Origin: Desulfosudis oleivorans | GTDB lineage: Bacteria > Desulfobacterota > Desulfobacteria > Desulfobacterales > SURF-7 | DNA length: 64,000 nt | Direction of reading: 5' to 3' | NCBI GenBank assembly: GCA_020723325.1 | Contig: DYJD01000010.1 | Span: 1 to 64,000 of the forward strand | Part shown: positions 1 through 9,858 of the stretch, in pieces | Layout of the letters: every line of letters begins with the position of its first letter | Numbering within the stretch: the first letter of the stretch is position 1 | Program-made: the position numbers and the translations under genes | Notes under the pieces: generated by a model | Database searches by the model: none | The model's input: only the letters and a program-made list of their open reading frames with translations | What the model was told of the DNA's origin: nothing

Positions 1-176
1 CGTAATAAAAATTGCTGCCTGACGATGGGCAGTGTAGTTTAATAAGCGCTTACTTGGCTATGGCATGTTCATCATTAAACATCTCATTGGCGGAGCTCGC
101 ATTCTTTTGCGGCACATGAGAAATGCGTTCGGTCCAAGAGACCAGCAAGCGGTAGAACTGCCGAGGAGACACGAAA

Positions 177-1328
177 ATGAAAGTGATACTTCATCCAGTA
201 AACGGGCCGACCACGGTTTCCTTGACCAATCTTTATGATAGGGCCGTATCTGAAGCGGTGGAACTCTTCATCGTCAGTGCTTATTTGACGGAATGGAAGC
301 CAAAAAGAAACATCAACAAAAACTGTGAAGAACTGTCTTTCATTGTAGGAACCGATTTTGGTCTTACGAGGAAGGACGCCTGTAAAGCGGTCCTTTCGTG
401 GCTGCCGAAGGAAATGAAAAGTGACTTCTTGGCGGCAGACAAGATATCAGGCTTTCACCCCAAGTTGGTCCTTTGGAAAACGAGAACCGGCGAATGCCAC
501 TTGGTTCTCGGTTCCTCAAACCTTACACAAGCCGCGTTCTCGACCAACTACGAAGCTAACGCCTTTTTTACAATACCTGAAGGCCAGTACGAGGAGATAA
601 AGGACTGGGTTTACTCGATAAGGTTGCAGTGTTCTCCTATCTCGGAGGATTGGCTTGAGGGTTACAAGGAAGCGGACAAAACGGGACAAGCGCGTGAGGG
701 CAAAAAATCGGCGGTGATCACACTCAGCCTGCCATCCGGGAAAGACATTAACAAAGCAATTAAACGCCGAAAAGCCCAACAGAAAAAGTTCATGGAAATA
801 CGCGATGCGTTGATAGAGTTAATCAACAAATGTGCCGCTGGGAAAACTCCGAACGAGGTTTTTTATGATGATATGATGGCCCTTTGGGGCCACCACCCAT
901 CACGCTTCCAGGGAAGGGGTTTTGAGATTCTTGGAAAGCATAGCGATTGGAAAGACACTTGTGCCTCCCTATATGCAATAGTCGCAAAAGGTAAGTCGGC
1001 GAGCATAGTTGCGTTGGACAATTTGGTCCGTAAAGAAATCGACCGATTGACATCTCTTGAAAACCCTAATCGGGGCGCTTGGCTGTCGGAGATGCTTTGC
1101 CATTTCTTCCCCGATAGGTATCCTATTCTGAACAAGCCGGTAAAGGTTTGGTTGCAGCACAATAGGTTCCGGGGTCCCCGCAAGGCCAGCGAAGGCGCAC
1201 TATACATCGACCTTAGCATGAAAATGCGAGACACTCTTGTTAATAACAAAACGAACACGGCGAAAGACTTATCGGAGTTGGATCACGCAATTTGGCAATG
1301 GTATGATAGAAAATTTGGAGAAAAGTAA
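177..1328 (+). CDS. PLD-like (HKD-type) domain protein
   Basis: Predicted 383-residue soluble protein. Its N-terminal third carries a phospholipase D-like signature: H94-P-K96 followed by GSSNLT at 112-117, the spacing seen in PLD-superfamily nuclease domains of restriction and helicase-type proteins. The canonical Asp of HxKxxxxD is not obvious, so catalysis is uncertain. Residues 195-383 are charged and helical, and I do not recognise them. A GAGGAG ribosome binding site near 162-167 supports the ATG at 177. It stands alone, with no restriction, methylase or helicase partner in view, although a partner could lie left of the window. An inverted repeat follows the stop. Defence or DNA repair is an inference from the domain class only. 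Confidence 0.7.
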   Translation: MKVILHPVNGPTTVSLTNLYDRAVSEAVELFIVSAYLTEWKPKRNINKNCEELSFIVGTDFGLTRKDACKAVLSWLPKEMKSDFLAADKISGFHPKLVLWKTRTGECHLVLGSSNLTQAAFSTNYEANAFFTIPEGQYEEIKDWVYSIRLQCSPISEDWLEGYKEADKTGQAREGKKSAVITLSLPSGKDINKAIKRRKAQQKKFMEIRDALIELINKCAAGKTPNEVFYDDMMALWGHHPSRFQGRGFEILGKHSDWKDTCASLYAIVAKGKSASIVALDNLVRKEIDRLTSLENPNRGAWLSEMLCHFFPDRYPILNKPVKVWLQHNRFRGPRKASEGALYIDLSMKMRDTLVNNKTNTAKDLSELDHAIWQWYDRKFGEK

Positions 1329-1980
1329 CATTACCGAACCCATAAGGATTGAGCTGACCTGAGGCACGAAGGTCAGACTCAATCCAATGTTCAAGAAGCC
1401 CGGACTTAAAGCGACTATATTATAAGGGGATTGCTTTTAAATGAGGAGTGATGGTTGAGAGAGAGTTCCAGTTTTTTGAGCGGATATTAGCGATTTTGAC
1501 ATTGCTACTGAATAAAAAGAGAGAAAACATCTGCTACAAACCAGCGATTTTCAATCCTGGTGAGGGCGCTCTTCTGCTTTAGGGCGCAGCTCACCTCTCC
1601 GCTGGAAACTAAATGTTCAGCGATTTTCAACCTTGCTCTTTGACAAACAAATTCCGCTATCCGCTGTCCTGATAGGGCAGCACCGAATAGCAATATCGCA
1701 GTTCAGAACCGCATGCCGGGCAGCATGGCGGTTTTTTCTCACAACTGCTTGGCTCTTGCTGCACAACCTCAAAGCCGTTCATCATCTCGATTGAGGCCCG
1801 GTGCAAATGGGTCGGGCCACGACAAGTATTTGATACGGAATTGAATGGTGTAAAATTCCACCCCTAAAATGGGTCAATAATCCGTTTTTTTGAGTGCAAA
1901 AAAAGCCATTATTATCGTAAGAGAGTCCTTGGCAAGAGCAAAGCGGCATTATATTCCAGGCTACATCTAGCATATCACAC
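1329..1980. other. Gene-poor stretch with degenerate repeats
   Basis: No convincing gene. After the hairpin at 1346-1385 there are two copies of CAGCGATTTTCAA (near 1541 and 1617) and a GC-rich hairpin around 1708-1736 (AACCGC...GCGGTT followed by T's). A short stretch around 1850-1875 (CACCCCTAAAATGGGTCAA) resembles a terminal repeat of an insertion sequence, but no partner end was found. The short minus-strand open frames here have no recognisable product. Confidence 0.4.
1346..1385 (+). terminator. Inverted repeat after the PLD-like gene
   Basis: GGATTGAG and TGACCT at the left are mirrored by AGGTCA and CTCAATCC at the right around a 9-base loop, 18 bases after the stop codon. There is no clear T-run, so it may be a factor-dependent terminator or another RNA hairpin. 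Confidence 0.4.
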
Positions 1981-2268
1981 ATGGATGCCATAAGAGAGAA
2001 TTTTTTCAAAGGGTGGGTGGAAGAATACTTGGGGAGCGGGGAGAAAGTCCGCATGGAAAAATGGACGGACAGTATCGCCGTGGGGAGCAGGTCATTCGTG
2101 GAGAAGGTGAAAAAGCTGTTGGACTTTCGGGCGAAGGGCAGAGATATAATAGAAGGAGCTGAAGAATTCCAGGTCCTGGAGGGAAAAGTCGTCTATAATG
2201 CATTTTTCAATGCTGAAAAGAGCATTATTGACCTCCAAAACACCTATTCCTGGAACATTAATGATTAA
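1981..2268 (+). pseudogene. C-terminal fragment of REP-associated (IS200-like) transposase
   Basis: The 95-residue frame matches only the C-terminal end of REP-associated tyrosine transposases. It shows the segment WTDSIAVGSRSFVEKVK, then LLDFRAKGRDI and a final aromatic LQNTYSWN, as family members typically end. The N-terminal HUH motif and catalytic Tyr are missing, and no upstream sequence restores them, so this is a decayed remnant rather than a working gene. It matters because REP-like repeats are scattered later in the window (41.4, 49.8, 51.2, 58.1 and 58.4 kb). Recognition is by memory of family sequences; the fragment is short. Confidence 0.65.
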
Positions 2269-2387
2269 TAATCAAGTAAATGCCGCGACCCCATGCAACC
2301 CATGCGCCATGCGGGAAATCCATTGCTGAAAATATCAATGTTTCCAGGCTGAATAGAAGATCGGGTTTAGGCCGACAGCCCCAAAAG

Positions 2388-3389
2388 CTATGTGGCTGCT
2401 GAAGACGGTTTTTGCAGAATCACGTGTTCCAGCACGGGAATCGGCTCCAGAAAATGGGGAATTTGGAACGATTCAGGCTTATCACTGGGAAGCGGTGCGT
2501 CCAGCATGCCTTGGATGCAACGATCCTTTTGTTCCCATAGGGCATTGAGCCAGTTCTGAAAGGCATCCCGGAATGCGTCATCATGAAAATAATCACCGAG
2601 CATCTCTTTGGTTATGGGCAGGGATCGGACTTGAACGCGAACATCGCGAACTTTACCACAGAGGAAGTCCCAAAATGACCGGGCACCGCCGGGGTAGGCG
2701 ATGGTTACGTCCACCAGGCTGTTCAGATGAGTGCCCATTGCCGCCAGGGTAAACGCGATGCCGCCGGCCTTTGGACGCAGCAGGTGCGTATGGGGTGATT
2801 GCTGACGTTCATGTTTGGCCTTGGTGAAGCGGGTCCCTTCAACGAAATTCATGATGGAGACCGGAATCGTTTTGAATTTTTCGCAAGCCTTTTTTGTAAT
2901 TTCAAGATCATGTCCCTTCAGATGGGGGTGCTTTTCAAGGAAACTTTTTGAATATCGTTTCATGAACGGATAGTCCAAAGCCCACCATGCCTGACCCATG
3001 ACCGGAAACCAAAACAGCTCTTTTTTAAGGAAAAACTTAAGAAACGGGATTTTTTTATGCAATACATTCTGTAGGACAAGAATATCGACCCAGGTCTGGT
3101 GATTGGCCACAACAAGGTACCAGTCCTTTGGCTTTACATTTTCCAATCCATGCACATGCCAGCGGATATTGCTGAAAATAAATTGATTTAGATTGTTGCA
3201 CGAAATCCAGTTGTTGGCGATCCAGCTGATCACGCTTTCATTGAATTTTCGAAACGGTTTAAAGGGCGTCAAGAGCTTGAAAATGGCGGCAACATACAGG
3301 AGTGGCACCCAGATCATTGAGTTCAGGACATAAAAGAAAAACGAAACAACTCCCCGCAGATTCGATACAAGTAAATTTGCCATCATCAT
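2388..3389 (-). CDS. PlsC-type (YihG-like) membrane acyltransferase
   Basis: 333 residues in the lysophospholipid acyltransferase superfamily. The catalytic H-x4-D motif is at 97-102 (HQTWVD), and the substrate-binding EGTR is at 184-187 (FVEGTRFTKAK). An N-terminal hydrophobic segment (about 13-40) anchors it to the inner membrane. The overall pattern (NNWISCNN before the motif, PKAGGIAFTLAAMG after it) is closest to YihG/YihC-like 1-acyl-glycerol-3-phosphate acyltransferase relatives that transfer long acyl chains to lysophospholipids. The start is one of three consecutive ATG codons after AGGA. It is monocistronic and lies at the left edge of the glycan island; a link with the island is not shown. 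Confidence 0.85.
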   Translation of the reverse strand: MMMANLLVSNLRGVVSFFFYVLNSMIWVPLLYVAAIFKLLTPFKPFRKFNESVISWIANNWISCNNLNQFIFSNIRWHVHGLENVKPKDWYLVVANHQTWVDILVLQNVLHKKIPFLKFFLKKELFWFPVMGQAWWALDYPFMKRYSKSFLEKHPHLKGHDLEITKKACEKFKTIPVSIMNFVEGTRFTKAKHERQQSPHTHLLRPKAGGIAFTLAAMGTHLNSLVDVTIAYPGGARSFWDFLCGKVRDVRVQVRSLPITKEMLGDYFHDDAFRDAFQNWLNALWEQKDRCIQGMLDAPLPSDKPESFQIPHFLEPIPVLEHVILQKPSSAAT

Positions 3390-3521
3390 GATCCTGTTGC
3401 TTTATCACTGTTTTTAATACAAAAAGACGCAAATAAACTTAAGCGATATCGGTCGAAAATTCAAGAATGGACATAGTGTTTTACAAAAGTTTTACAAAGC
3501 AGGGGGCGATTCCCGAAAACG

Positions 3522-3704
3522 TTAGGGTTCCCGTACTGGGATGGTGGTATTTTTTTGGGCAGTTTTAATCAGGCTTTTATCAAATGTTATAAATGCTTCT
3601 GCTTTTTCTGATTGAGCCAAATGAATGTGTAATGGCAAATGGCGGCGACACGCGACCTCAATGAGGCATGGACTCAAACCAAAAAGAAGGCAGCAAACCC
3701 GCAA
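3522..3704 (-). pseudogene. VapC-type PIN-domain toxin remnant
   Basis: A 60-residue frame whose second half reads like the end of a PIN-domain ribonuclease: an HIHLAQSEKAEAFITFDKSL core with the conserved TFD acid, then a VREP tail. The first half of the domain with its other acidic residues is absent, and the frame opens with a TTG lacking a ribosome binding site. No VapB antitoxin gene is visible. Most likely a fragment of a former toxin-antitoxin locus at the island edge. Confidence 0.5.
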
Positions 3705-3735
3705 ATTCAGCCGACGCCAAGGACCGCACCACTGA

Positions 3736-5712
3736 TTAATGAGTTTGGTTTTGAAGCAACTTCAATTCATCCAGTCGTTTTTGAATGCTGAGGTTGTCCG
3801 GGGCATATTTTTCGGCGATTAGATAATTGGAAATCGCGCCTGAAATATCACCTTTGTTGAGCAAGGCTTCTGCTAGATTGGCGTAAAATACGGGCTGGTT
3901 GGGGGATATTTGAATTGCTTGCCGATAATGGGTAATCGCTTCCTCCAGGCGATGCAGAGCCAGGAAAGTATTGCCGATATTGTTATGAATTTCCGGTATA
4001 CCGTTATCTATCCGTAATGCTCTCTGATAGAATTGGAGCGCCTCATCCAATCTTTTTTGCATTTTTAAGATATTGGCGATATTATTGTGGGCATCCGTGA
4101 AGTAAGGATCCAATTGCAGGGCTTTTTCAAAGCATTCACCGGCCCTGTCCAATTTTCCCATTTTTTTATAGGCCACCCCAAGATTATTGTGTGCCAGGGC
4201 CACATTTGGATTGATCCGCAAAGCGATCTGGAGTTGCTCGATTGCCTGTTCAGGCTTGCCGGATTCCGCCAGTATACCTCCAAGTGTTATTCGCGGGGTG
4301 TTATATTGGGGACCGATCTTTACAGCTTCATATACATGTTTAATTCCTTCCGTTTTTTGATCCTTGGCCAACAGTGCCAGACCGAGTAGATGATGCGCCA
4401 CATGATTTTGCCGGGTGACTTTCAATGAATGACCGGCCAAAGATAGATCGTCTTTCCAGAATCCCAATTGGATTCTGGTCTGGAAAGCCATAAATAACAG
4501 CGAGAGTATAGCAAGAGGCAGAAGGATTTGTTGTGGTGAGCGGGTCTTGCTGTAGATCTGATGAAGTCCCCAGGCAATCATGATAAATATGCCTACGGCC
4601 GGCAGATATGTCCAGCGGTCTGCCATGGCCGGCCATAATCCTTGCTGTTTTATACCCAAAACAGGAACGAGAGTGCCCAGGAACCAGCACCAGCCTGTAA
4701 AAAGATATGGTGCCGATCGTATCAAGCCTATGATTGAAGAGGTAATAAGCAGCACAAAGAGCAGCGCGCCCAGAAGTTGCCATACTGGATATGCTTGAGC
4801 CGGGAACGGATAAAAAACCGCCAAATCAAAAGGGAAGAAAATTTTTAGGATATATGCAAAATAAGAATACAGGGCATTTTGAATTCGAAGGGTCAGGGGA
4901 AAGACCTGGGTCGATATGATCTGACCGGCTTTCTCCGCTGAGAGGGTAGCAATATATACCCAGGCGGCTGACAACAAAAATAGGGGTATTTTTTCTTTCA
5001 ACAAAATGGCGATGGAATGAATCAGGGTGGGAGACAGCCCGGCCTTGACCAATCGGGGCGATATATCAGAAACAGAAAATTGAATCCGCTTTAAGGGCCA
5101 GAAATCCATCAACAGGAAAGCGAAAGGCAGGGTCACCAGCATGGGTTTGGCAAGAAGACCCAACAGCATCCCCACGAATACCGGAATGTAGTTTCTTATG
5201 GTAGATCTGCGCGAATAATGGACATAGGCAAGGCAAGAAAGGAACCAAAAGCCGGTGCTGATCAGGTTTTTTCGTTCGGCAATCCATGCCACTGATTCGA
5301 CGTTCAGGGGATGCAGTGCAAAGAGAATGGCTACCATTGCGCTTCTATAAACCGCTCCGGTGGCCTGTTTAAGAAAGAAAAAAAGCAATATGCTGTTGAG
5401 AATGTGATAGATCACATTCATGAGGTGATGAGCGGTCGGCTTCAAGCCGAATAGTTGCACATCCAACATGTGCGACAAGATGCTGAGAGGATGATAGTAA
5501 ACCTTCTCACTCGCAGTGGTAAAGGAAAATGCCGCTTTGATTCCTTCTATTGTGATACCGGATCTTACATGATGGTTTTTAGTGACATAGATATTGTCAT
5601 CCAATTCGAGAAACGGATATGTCGTTACCGGCCAATATGCAGCCAGGGTAGCTGTTATGAGCAAAAGCAAAAGGAGGAGAGTAACCGGCGGCTTATATTT
5701 CATACCCACCAT
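3736..5712 (-). CDS. TMTC-like multi-pass membrane protein with TPR tail (copy 1)
   Basis: 658 residues. About ten membrane segments (1-420) carry the signature of the bacterial TMTC/DUF1736-like family: DDNIYVTKN at the first periplasmic loop, [30 protein letters not shown] and LAKPMLVTLPF. A C-terminal block of tetratricopeptide repeats runs from about 430 to 650. Eukaryotic TMTC proteins with this plan are GT-C-fold O-mannosyltransferases; a glycan-transfer role here is an inference. The ATG overlaps the stop of the upstream GT2 gene by one base (TAATG), indicating translational coupling. It is the last gene of the minus-strand glycan arm. Confidence 0.85.
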   Translation of the reverse strand: MVGMKYKPPVTLLLLLLLITATLAAYWPVTTYPFLELDDNIYVTKNHHVRSGITIEGIKAAFSFTTASEKVYYHPLSILSHMLDVQLFGLKPTAHHLMNVIYHILNSILLFFFLKQATGAVYRSAMVAILFALHPLNVESVAWIAERKNLISTGFWFLSCLAYVHYSRRSTIRNYIPVFVGMLLGLLAKPMLVTLPFAFLLMDFWPLKRIQFSVSDISPRLVKAGLSPTLIHSIAILLKEKIPLFLLSAAWVYIATLSAEKAGQIISTQVFPLTLRIQNALYSYFAYILKIFFPFDLAVFYPFPAQAYPVWQLLGALLFVLLITSSIIGLIRSAPYLFTGWCWFLGTLVPVLGIKQQGLWPAMADRWTYLPAVGIFIMIAWGLHQIYSKTRSPQQILLPLAILSLLFMAFQTRIQLGFWKDDLSLAGHSLKVTRQNHVAHHLLGLALLAKDQKTEGIKHVYEAVKIGPQYNTPRITLGGILAESGKPEQAIEQLQIALRINPNVALAHNNLGVAYKKMGKLDRAGECFEKALQLDPYFTDAHNNIANILKMQKRLDEALQFYQRALRIDNGIPEIHNNIGNTFLALHRLEEAITHYRQAIQISPNQPVFYANLAEALLNKGDISGAISNYLIAEKYAPDNLSIQKRLDELKLLQNQTH

Positions 5713-6455
5713 TAATCAAATAAGTCGTAGCGGGATAATCCGGATTTGGCTAAACGGTACTTGATAGCCGTATCCAGGCATCCGAAACCATACTGAATAC
5801 TGCGAGTCAGATTGATGGAAGATGCTTCGGGAAAATATTTGGTCGGGCAACTGATTTCAGCTATTGAATAGCCGAGCCAAATGATCTGGGCCAGCATTTG
5901 GTTGTCGAACACAAAATCATCTGAATTTTTGGATAGGGGTAGTTGTTCAAGCAAATGTCTGGAAAAGGCCCGATATCCGGTATGGTATTCGGAAAGTTTA
6001 GCCCCGAAGAAAAGATTCTCAATGAAGGTCAGGATCCGATTGGAAATATATTTCCAAACAGGCATACCGCCTTTCAGGGCATATCCGCCAAGAATTCTGG
6101 AACCGAGGACGCAGTGATAAAGGCCGTTGCCGATCATGGAAGCCATGGCCGGTATGAGTTTGGGGGTATATTGATAATCCGGATGAACCATAATGACGAT
6201 ATCGGCCCCTTGCTCTATGGCAATTCGGTAGCAGGACTTCTGATTGCCGCCGTATCCTAGATTCACCGGATGCAGGTGTACAAGGGTCTGGGGGAGATCC
6301 TTGGCAATGTTGACGGTTTGATCCTGGCTTTTGTCGTCCACAATCACCACCAAATCTACAATTTCCTGCGCCATTACTTCATCATAGGTTTGACGCAGTG
6401 TTTTTGCGGCGTTGTATGCCGGCATCACCACAACTACTTTCTGATCTTTGAACAT
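5712..6455 (-). CDS. Family 2 glycosyltransferase (polyprenyl-phosphate sugar synthase-like)
   Basis: 247 residues with a complete GT-A GT2 fold and no membrane tail. It shows [13 protein letters not shown] at the start, IVDDKSQD near 38-45 and the metal/nucleotide site HPDYQY at 91-96, resembling dolichol-phosphate mannose synthase-type enzymes that load a sugar from an NDP donor onto a lipid phosphate. A strong AAGGAG site precedes the ATG. It is sandwiched between two TMTC-like genes, overlapping the upstream one by 22 bases and the downstream one by 1. That fits supplying a lipid-linked sugar donor for the TMTC-like proteins; the coupling is an inference. Confidence 0.88.
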   Translation of the reverse strand: MFKDQKVVVVMPAYNAAKTLRQTYDEVMAQEIVDLVVIVDDKSQDQTVNIAKDLPQTLVHLHPVNLGYGGNQKSCYRIAIEQGADIVIMVHPDYQYTPKLIPAMASMIGNGLYHCVLGSRILGGYALKGGMPVWKYISNRILTFIENLFFGAKLSEYHTGYRAFSRHLLEQLPLSKNSDDFVFDNQMLAQIIWLGYSIAEISCPTKYFPEASSINLTRSIQYGFGCLDTAIKYRLAKSGLSRYDLFD

Positions 6456-8563
6456 CCTGAATCGCTCCTTTCCAATTTCCAGAGCATGTTGCGTTTTTCA
6501 CGGGCATCGGCAAAGTCGGGGCTAATCTCCAGCACCTTTGAATAGTACCGAACGGCCTCATCAATGCAATTCAATTTTGAATACGATACAGCCATATTGT
6601 AATAGGTTTGGGCCTGATTCGGGTTTATTCGCAGCGCGGTATCAAAATACCGGAAGGCCTCATCCACATTCCCGTTTTTAAAAAACATCACGGCAATATT
6701 GTTGTAAGCCTCAATGGTTGAAGGGGCAAGCCGGATGGCCTCTGAATAATATTTAAGGGCGTTATTGAAATCGCTCTTTTTTTCATAGGCAGCGCCCAAA
6801 TTATTATGGAACAAAGGCGAAACAGGGTTATTCCGAATCGCCTCCAAATAATACCGGATGGCCTCATCGGGCTGATTTTTGCGCATATATAGATTGCCCA
6901 GGGAATTAAATGCTTCCGCATCATTCGGTCGGATGGATAAAATTGTATGAAGCTCTTTTTCGCTTTCATCCCATTTCCCAGCCTTGATAAGCAACTGGGA
7001 CAGGTTTAAACGCGCTTCGGCCATATCCGGTTTTTTGGCAAGGACTTTTTGGTAATAAGCCATGGCCTCAGTCGTTTGATTCATTTCGCTGAGAAAAAGT
7101 CCCATGAAAAAGTTCGCCTCAGCAAAATCCGGAGACATGGCAACAGCCCTTGAAAAATACTGAAACGCTTCAATCCGTCTACCCTCTCTCCTGAGGGCAA
7201 CGCCCATATTGTAATAGGCAAGTGTATAGTTGGGCGAAATTTCAATAACACGTTCAAATAAGGATAGGGTGTTTCGCCAATAGCGGGTTTGCAACCAAGT
7301 TCCCATGGTTAGTGAAAGTATCAGAATGATGGTTGCTGAACCGATTATTTTTTTTTGATGGAAGATGCCCTTGGTCCAAGGTGCGAATGTCCAAGCGATC
7401 ATGATGAAAATGCCGATGAGGGGGACATAAACATAGCGGTCGGCCATGGCTTGATGGCCCAATTGGATAATCCCGATGACCGGAACAAGCGTACCTAAAT
7501 ACCATAGCCAGCCGACTGCAAGCCAAGGTCTTTTTTGAAAGCCTTGCAGTATGACAAAGCTAACGGCGGATAGAAAAAGAACTGCCGAAAAAATCGTCCA
7601 CATGGACAGATCTTTGTTCAAAGGGTAGTTTAGAGATAGATCAAAGGGCCAAATGGTTTTTATCAAGTAAGATGAATATGATATCAGTGCATTGGCGATC
7701 CTGAAATGCAAGGGGAGACTATCTGACGGCATCAGGCCGCCGATACCGGGGGCTCCGCCGGTATTTTTGGCCGCAATCATGGTCAGATAACTGGCCACAA
7801 TGGAGATCACCATCAAAGGAAGCTTTTCAAGAATGCAGACTTTGATGGAATTTATGGGCAAAGGTTCTGAGGAAAGGCGGTGCCCGGTTTGTTCTGGTGC
7901 AGTATCCGGCAGGTCCTTATTGTTTTTTGCGTTTTGAAAGTTCAGGCTAATTCGTTTTAGCGGCCAGATATCAAGGAGCAGCAAGGTAAAGGGAAAAGTG
8001 ACCAGCATGGCTTTTGACAACAGGCCGAAAATAAAGAGCGCGGTCATGAGAAGATAAGGGATCATGCCACGGTTGCGGATATATCGAATGTAGACCAGTG
8101 TCGCCAGCAACCAAAAAAAGGTGCTGAGCACATTCCTGCGCTCCGCAATCCAGGCTACCGACTCCACATTCAGGGGGTGAACGGCAAAAAGCGCCGCCAG
8201 AAAAGCGCTGGGCCAAAGAGTCCCAGTCATTTTGTTTACAGTATAGAACAGTAAAAAAATATTTGCGAAATGGAAGATAAGATTGGTCAAGTGATGTTTT
8301 CTGGGATCGAGCCCGAATAGCTCGCAGTCCAGCATATGCGACAAAACCGACAACTGCATGCAATAATAGTCTGGATTGGTAAAAACCTGTCTGATTGCCT
8401 GCCGACTGATACCCCTGTTTATAAGATTGTTTTCAGTGGTAAAGGCCGGATCATCAAAACCGACAAAATCAAAACCCATCACCTGGCCATATGCGGCCAT
8501 GGTGATCGCTGCCAGGCTTACATAAACCCAAACAACAGTGCGGTCTTTGCCGATAGCCGCCAT
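6434..8563 (-). CDS. TMTC-like membrane/TPR protein (copy 2)
   Basis: 709 residues, the longest of four paralogues. Its membrane half has [44 protein letters not shown] and [12 protein letters not shown]. The C-terminal half (about 440-690) holds roughly seven tandem TPR units. Unlike copies 1 and 3 it lacks the His-Pro just before the SHMLD motif and has CMQ there instead, a feature shared with copy 4. The inner-membrane glycosyltransferase-C role is inferred from family architecture. The gene starts 56 bases after the TPR lipoprotein stop, with a modest GGAAG site, and overlaps the following GT2. Confidence 0.85.
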   Translation of the reverse strand: MAAIGKDRTVVWVYVSLAAITMAAYGQVMGFDFVGFDDPAFTTENNLINRGISRQAIRQVFTNPDYYCMQLSVLSHMLDCELFGLDPRKHHLTNLIFHFANIFLLFYTVNKMTGTLWPSAFLAALFAVHPLNVESVAWIAERRNVLSTFFWLLATLVYIRYIRNRGMIPYLLMTALFIFGLLSKAMLVTFPFTLLLLDIWPLKRISLNFQNAKNNKDLPDTAPEQTGHRLSSEPLPINSIKVCILEKLPLMVISIVASYLTMIAAKNTGGAPGIGGLMPSDSLPLHFRIANALISYSSYLIKTIWPFDLSLNYPLNKDLSMWTIFSAVLFLSAVSFVILQGFQKRPWLAVGWLWYLGTLVPVIGIIQLGHQAMADRYVYVPLIGIFIMIAWTFAPWTKGIFHQKKIIGSATIILILSLTMGTWLQTRYWRNTLSLFERVIEISPNYTLAYYNMGVALRREGRRIEAFQYFSRAVAMSPDFAEANFFMGLFLSEMNQTTEAMAYYQKVLAKKPDMAEARLNLSQLLIKAGKWDESEKELHTILSIRPNDAEAFNSLGNLYMRKNQPDEAIRYYLEAIRNNPVSPLFHNNLGAAYEKKSDFNNALKYYSEAIRLAPSTIEAYNNIAVMFFKNGNVDEAFRYFDTALRINPNQAQTYYNMAVSYSKLNCIDEAVRYYSKVLEISPDFADAREKRNMLWKLERSDSGCSKIRK

Positions 8564-8619
8564 TCTTCACATTTCTTCCATCTCGCATCGGTTAGTATAT
8601 TTTTGTTGGATTTGCAGCC

Positions 8620-9690
8620 CTATTTCTCATTTTGTTTTTCTTTGGGCGGCGTGACTAACTTTTGAAATTCTTCCGTGTCACGGATGCTTGCCAGCCTTTG
8701 ATCGGTTTTAATTCTATCCAAATTGCGATACCCTTTTTGAATGGCCTTTTGCAGCCATTCCAAAGCAGCCTTTGTCTCCTTTTTTTGAGCAAAAAGTGTT
8801 GAAACTTGGAACATGATATCCCCGCGTTCAGGCTGGAGATTGGCGGCTTTTTGAGTCAAAGCAAGGGCCTGATCAAGATCTTTTTTCTGTTCATGCAGGG
8901 CCGCCAAATCCAGCAAGGCTTCTAGATAATCAGGCTTCAGCGAGATAGCCTTTTGATATTGCTTAATGGCCGCATCCAACTCGTTTTTTTCAAGATGGAA
9001 ATTCCCCATCTTCCAATTTAAATACGCATTGTCTGGATTTTGTTTTATTTTTTCATTGAGTTGGCTTATTGCAGAATCCATCTGGGCCCGGGCTTTATCT
9101 AATTCCTCCTTGTTTTTAAGCAAGTTTTTTTCTTCGGGTGTAATTTGAAGGGCAGTGTTATAAAACTGATCCGCTTTTGTATATTTCCCTTGTGAAACAT
9201 ATACTGCCGCTATATTGCTGAATACGGTGGCGACTTTTGGATCTTTATTGCCGTATAACTTCAAGCTGATGGATAAAGCATCACGATACAGCCCTTCGGC
9301 TTCATGATTTTTATCCTGCAGTGAATAAATATTGCCTAATAGATTGAGGAGGTCCGCAACCTCAGGGTGCATGGGACCAAAAGCTTTTATTTTTATCCGC
9401 AAAGCTCTTGAAAAGAGCGGTTCTGCTTCGGCAAATTTTTTCTGGATGTAATAGCATCCGGCCACGTTATAAAGGGTCTTGGCGACGTTTGGATGGTCCG
9501 GTTCAAAAGCTTTTTCTGCAACCTCAACGGCTTTTTTGCCAAGCTGTATGGCTTCTTCATATTTGCTTTCCTGATAAAGCGCCGCCACTTGATTGTTCAA
9601 ATCATTCCATTCAATTTTGGGGTCCTTTCCACAGCTCATCATGAGGGGGGTAAGTATTATTACCAGCAGGACGGCGGTGATTTTTTTCAT
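8620..9690 (-). CDS. TPR lipoprotein
   Basis: 356 residues. A lipoprotein signal peptide ends at LMMSC (Cys20), after which the protein should be lipid-anchored. The mature part has kinesin-light-chain-type TPRs (about 30-185, e.g. HPEVADLLNLLGNIYS) followed by classical TPRs (about 210-330, e.g. AYLNWKMGNFHLEKNELDAA). An AAGGAGGAGAGA site directly precedes the ATG. It sits among TMTC-like genes and is probably a scaffold for periplasmic or outer-membrane partners. The 168-base gap upstream of it may hold a separate promoter. Confidence 0.82.
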   Translation of the reverse strand: MKKITAVLLVIILTPLMMSCGKDPKIEWNDLNNQVAALYQESKYEEAIQLGKKAVEVAEKAFEPDHPNVAKTLYNVAGCYYIQKKFAEAEPLFSRALRIKIKAFGPMHPEVADLLNLLGNIYSLQDKNHEAEGLYRDALSISLKLYGNKDPKVATVFSNIAAVYVSQGKYTKADQFYNTALQITPEEKNLLKNKEELDKARAQMDSAISQLNEKIKQNPDNAYLNWKMGNFHLEKNELDAAIKQYQKAISLKPDYLEALLDLAALHEQKKDLDQALALTQKAANLQPERGDIMFQVSTLFAQKKETKAALEWLQKAIQKGYRNLDRIKTDQRLASIRDTEEFQKLVTPPKEKQNEK

Positions 9691-9858
9691 TCTCTCCTCC
9701 TTGTGTAAACATATTAATGACCCGACTTGGCAGTCGCCCTTGTTTTAATTATGAAAAAATCATAAGTTTATGTCTTTGGTTTTCGTCTTGCCCGATTTGC
9801 CAAGACAAATCAGCCGGCGGACTTTGAGCAGCATCGACTTATAATATCAATCAATTAT

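Noticed and set aside
65-241. 58-codon plus-strand frame overlapping the PLD-like gene start
   Set aside because: No ribosome binding site, no recognisable sequence and it overlaps a well-supported start.
1505-1693. 62-residue minus-strand frame in the gene-poor left region
   Set aside because: No similarity pattern or start signal; the region contains degenerate repeats instead.
1850-1875. Insertion-sequence terminal repeat
   Set aside because: Only one possible end and no transposase of the matching kind; too short to call.
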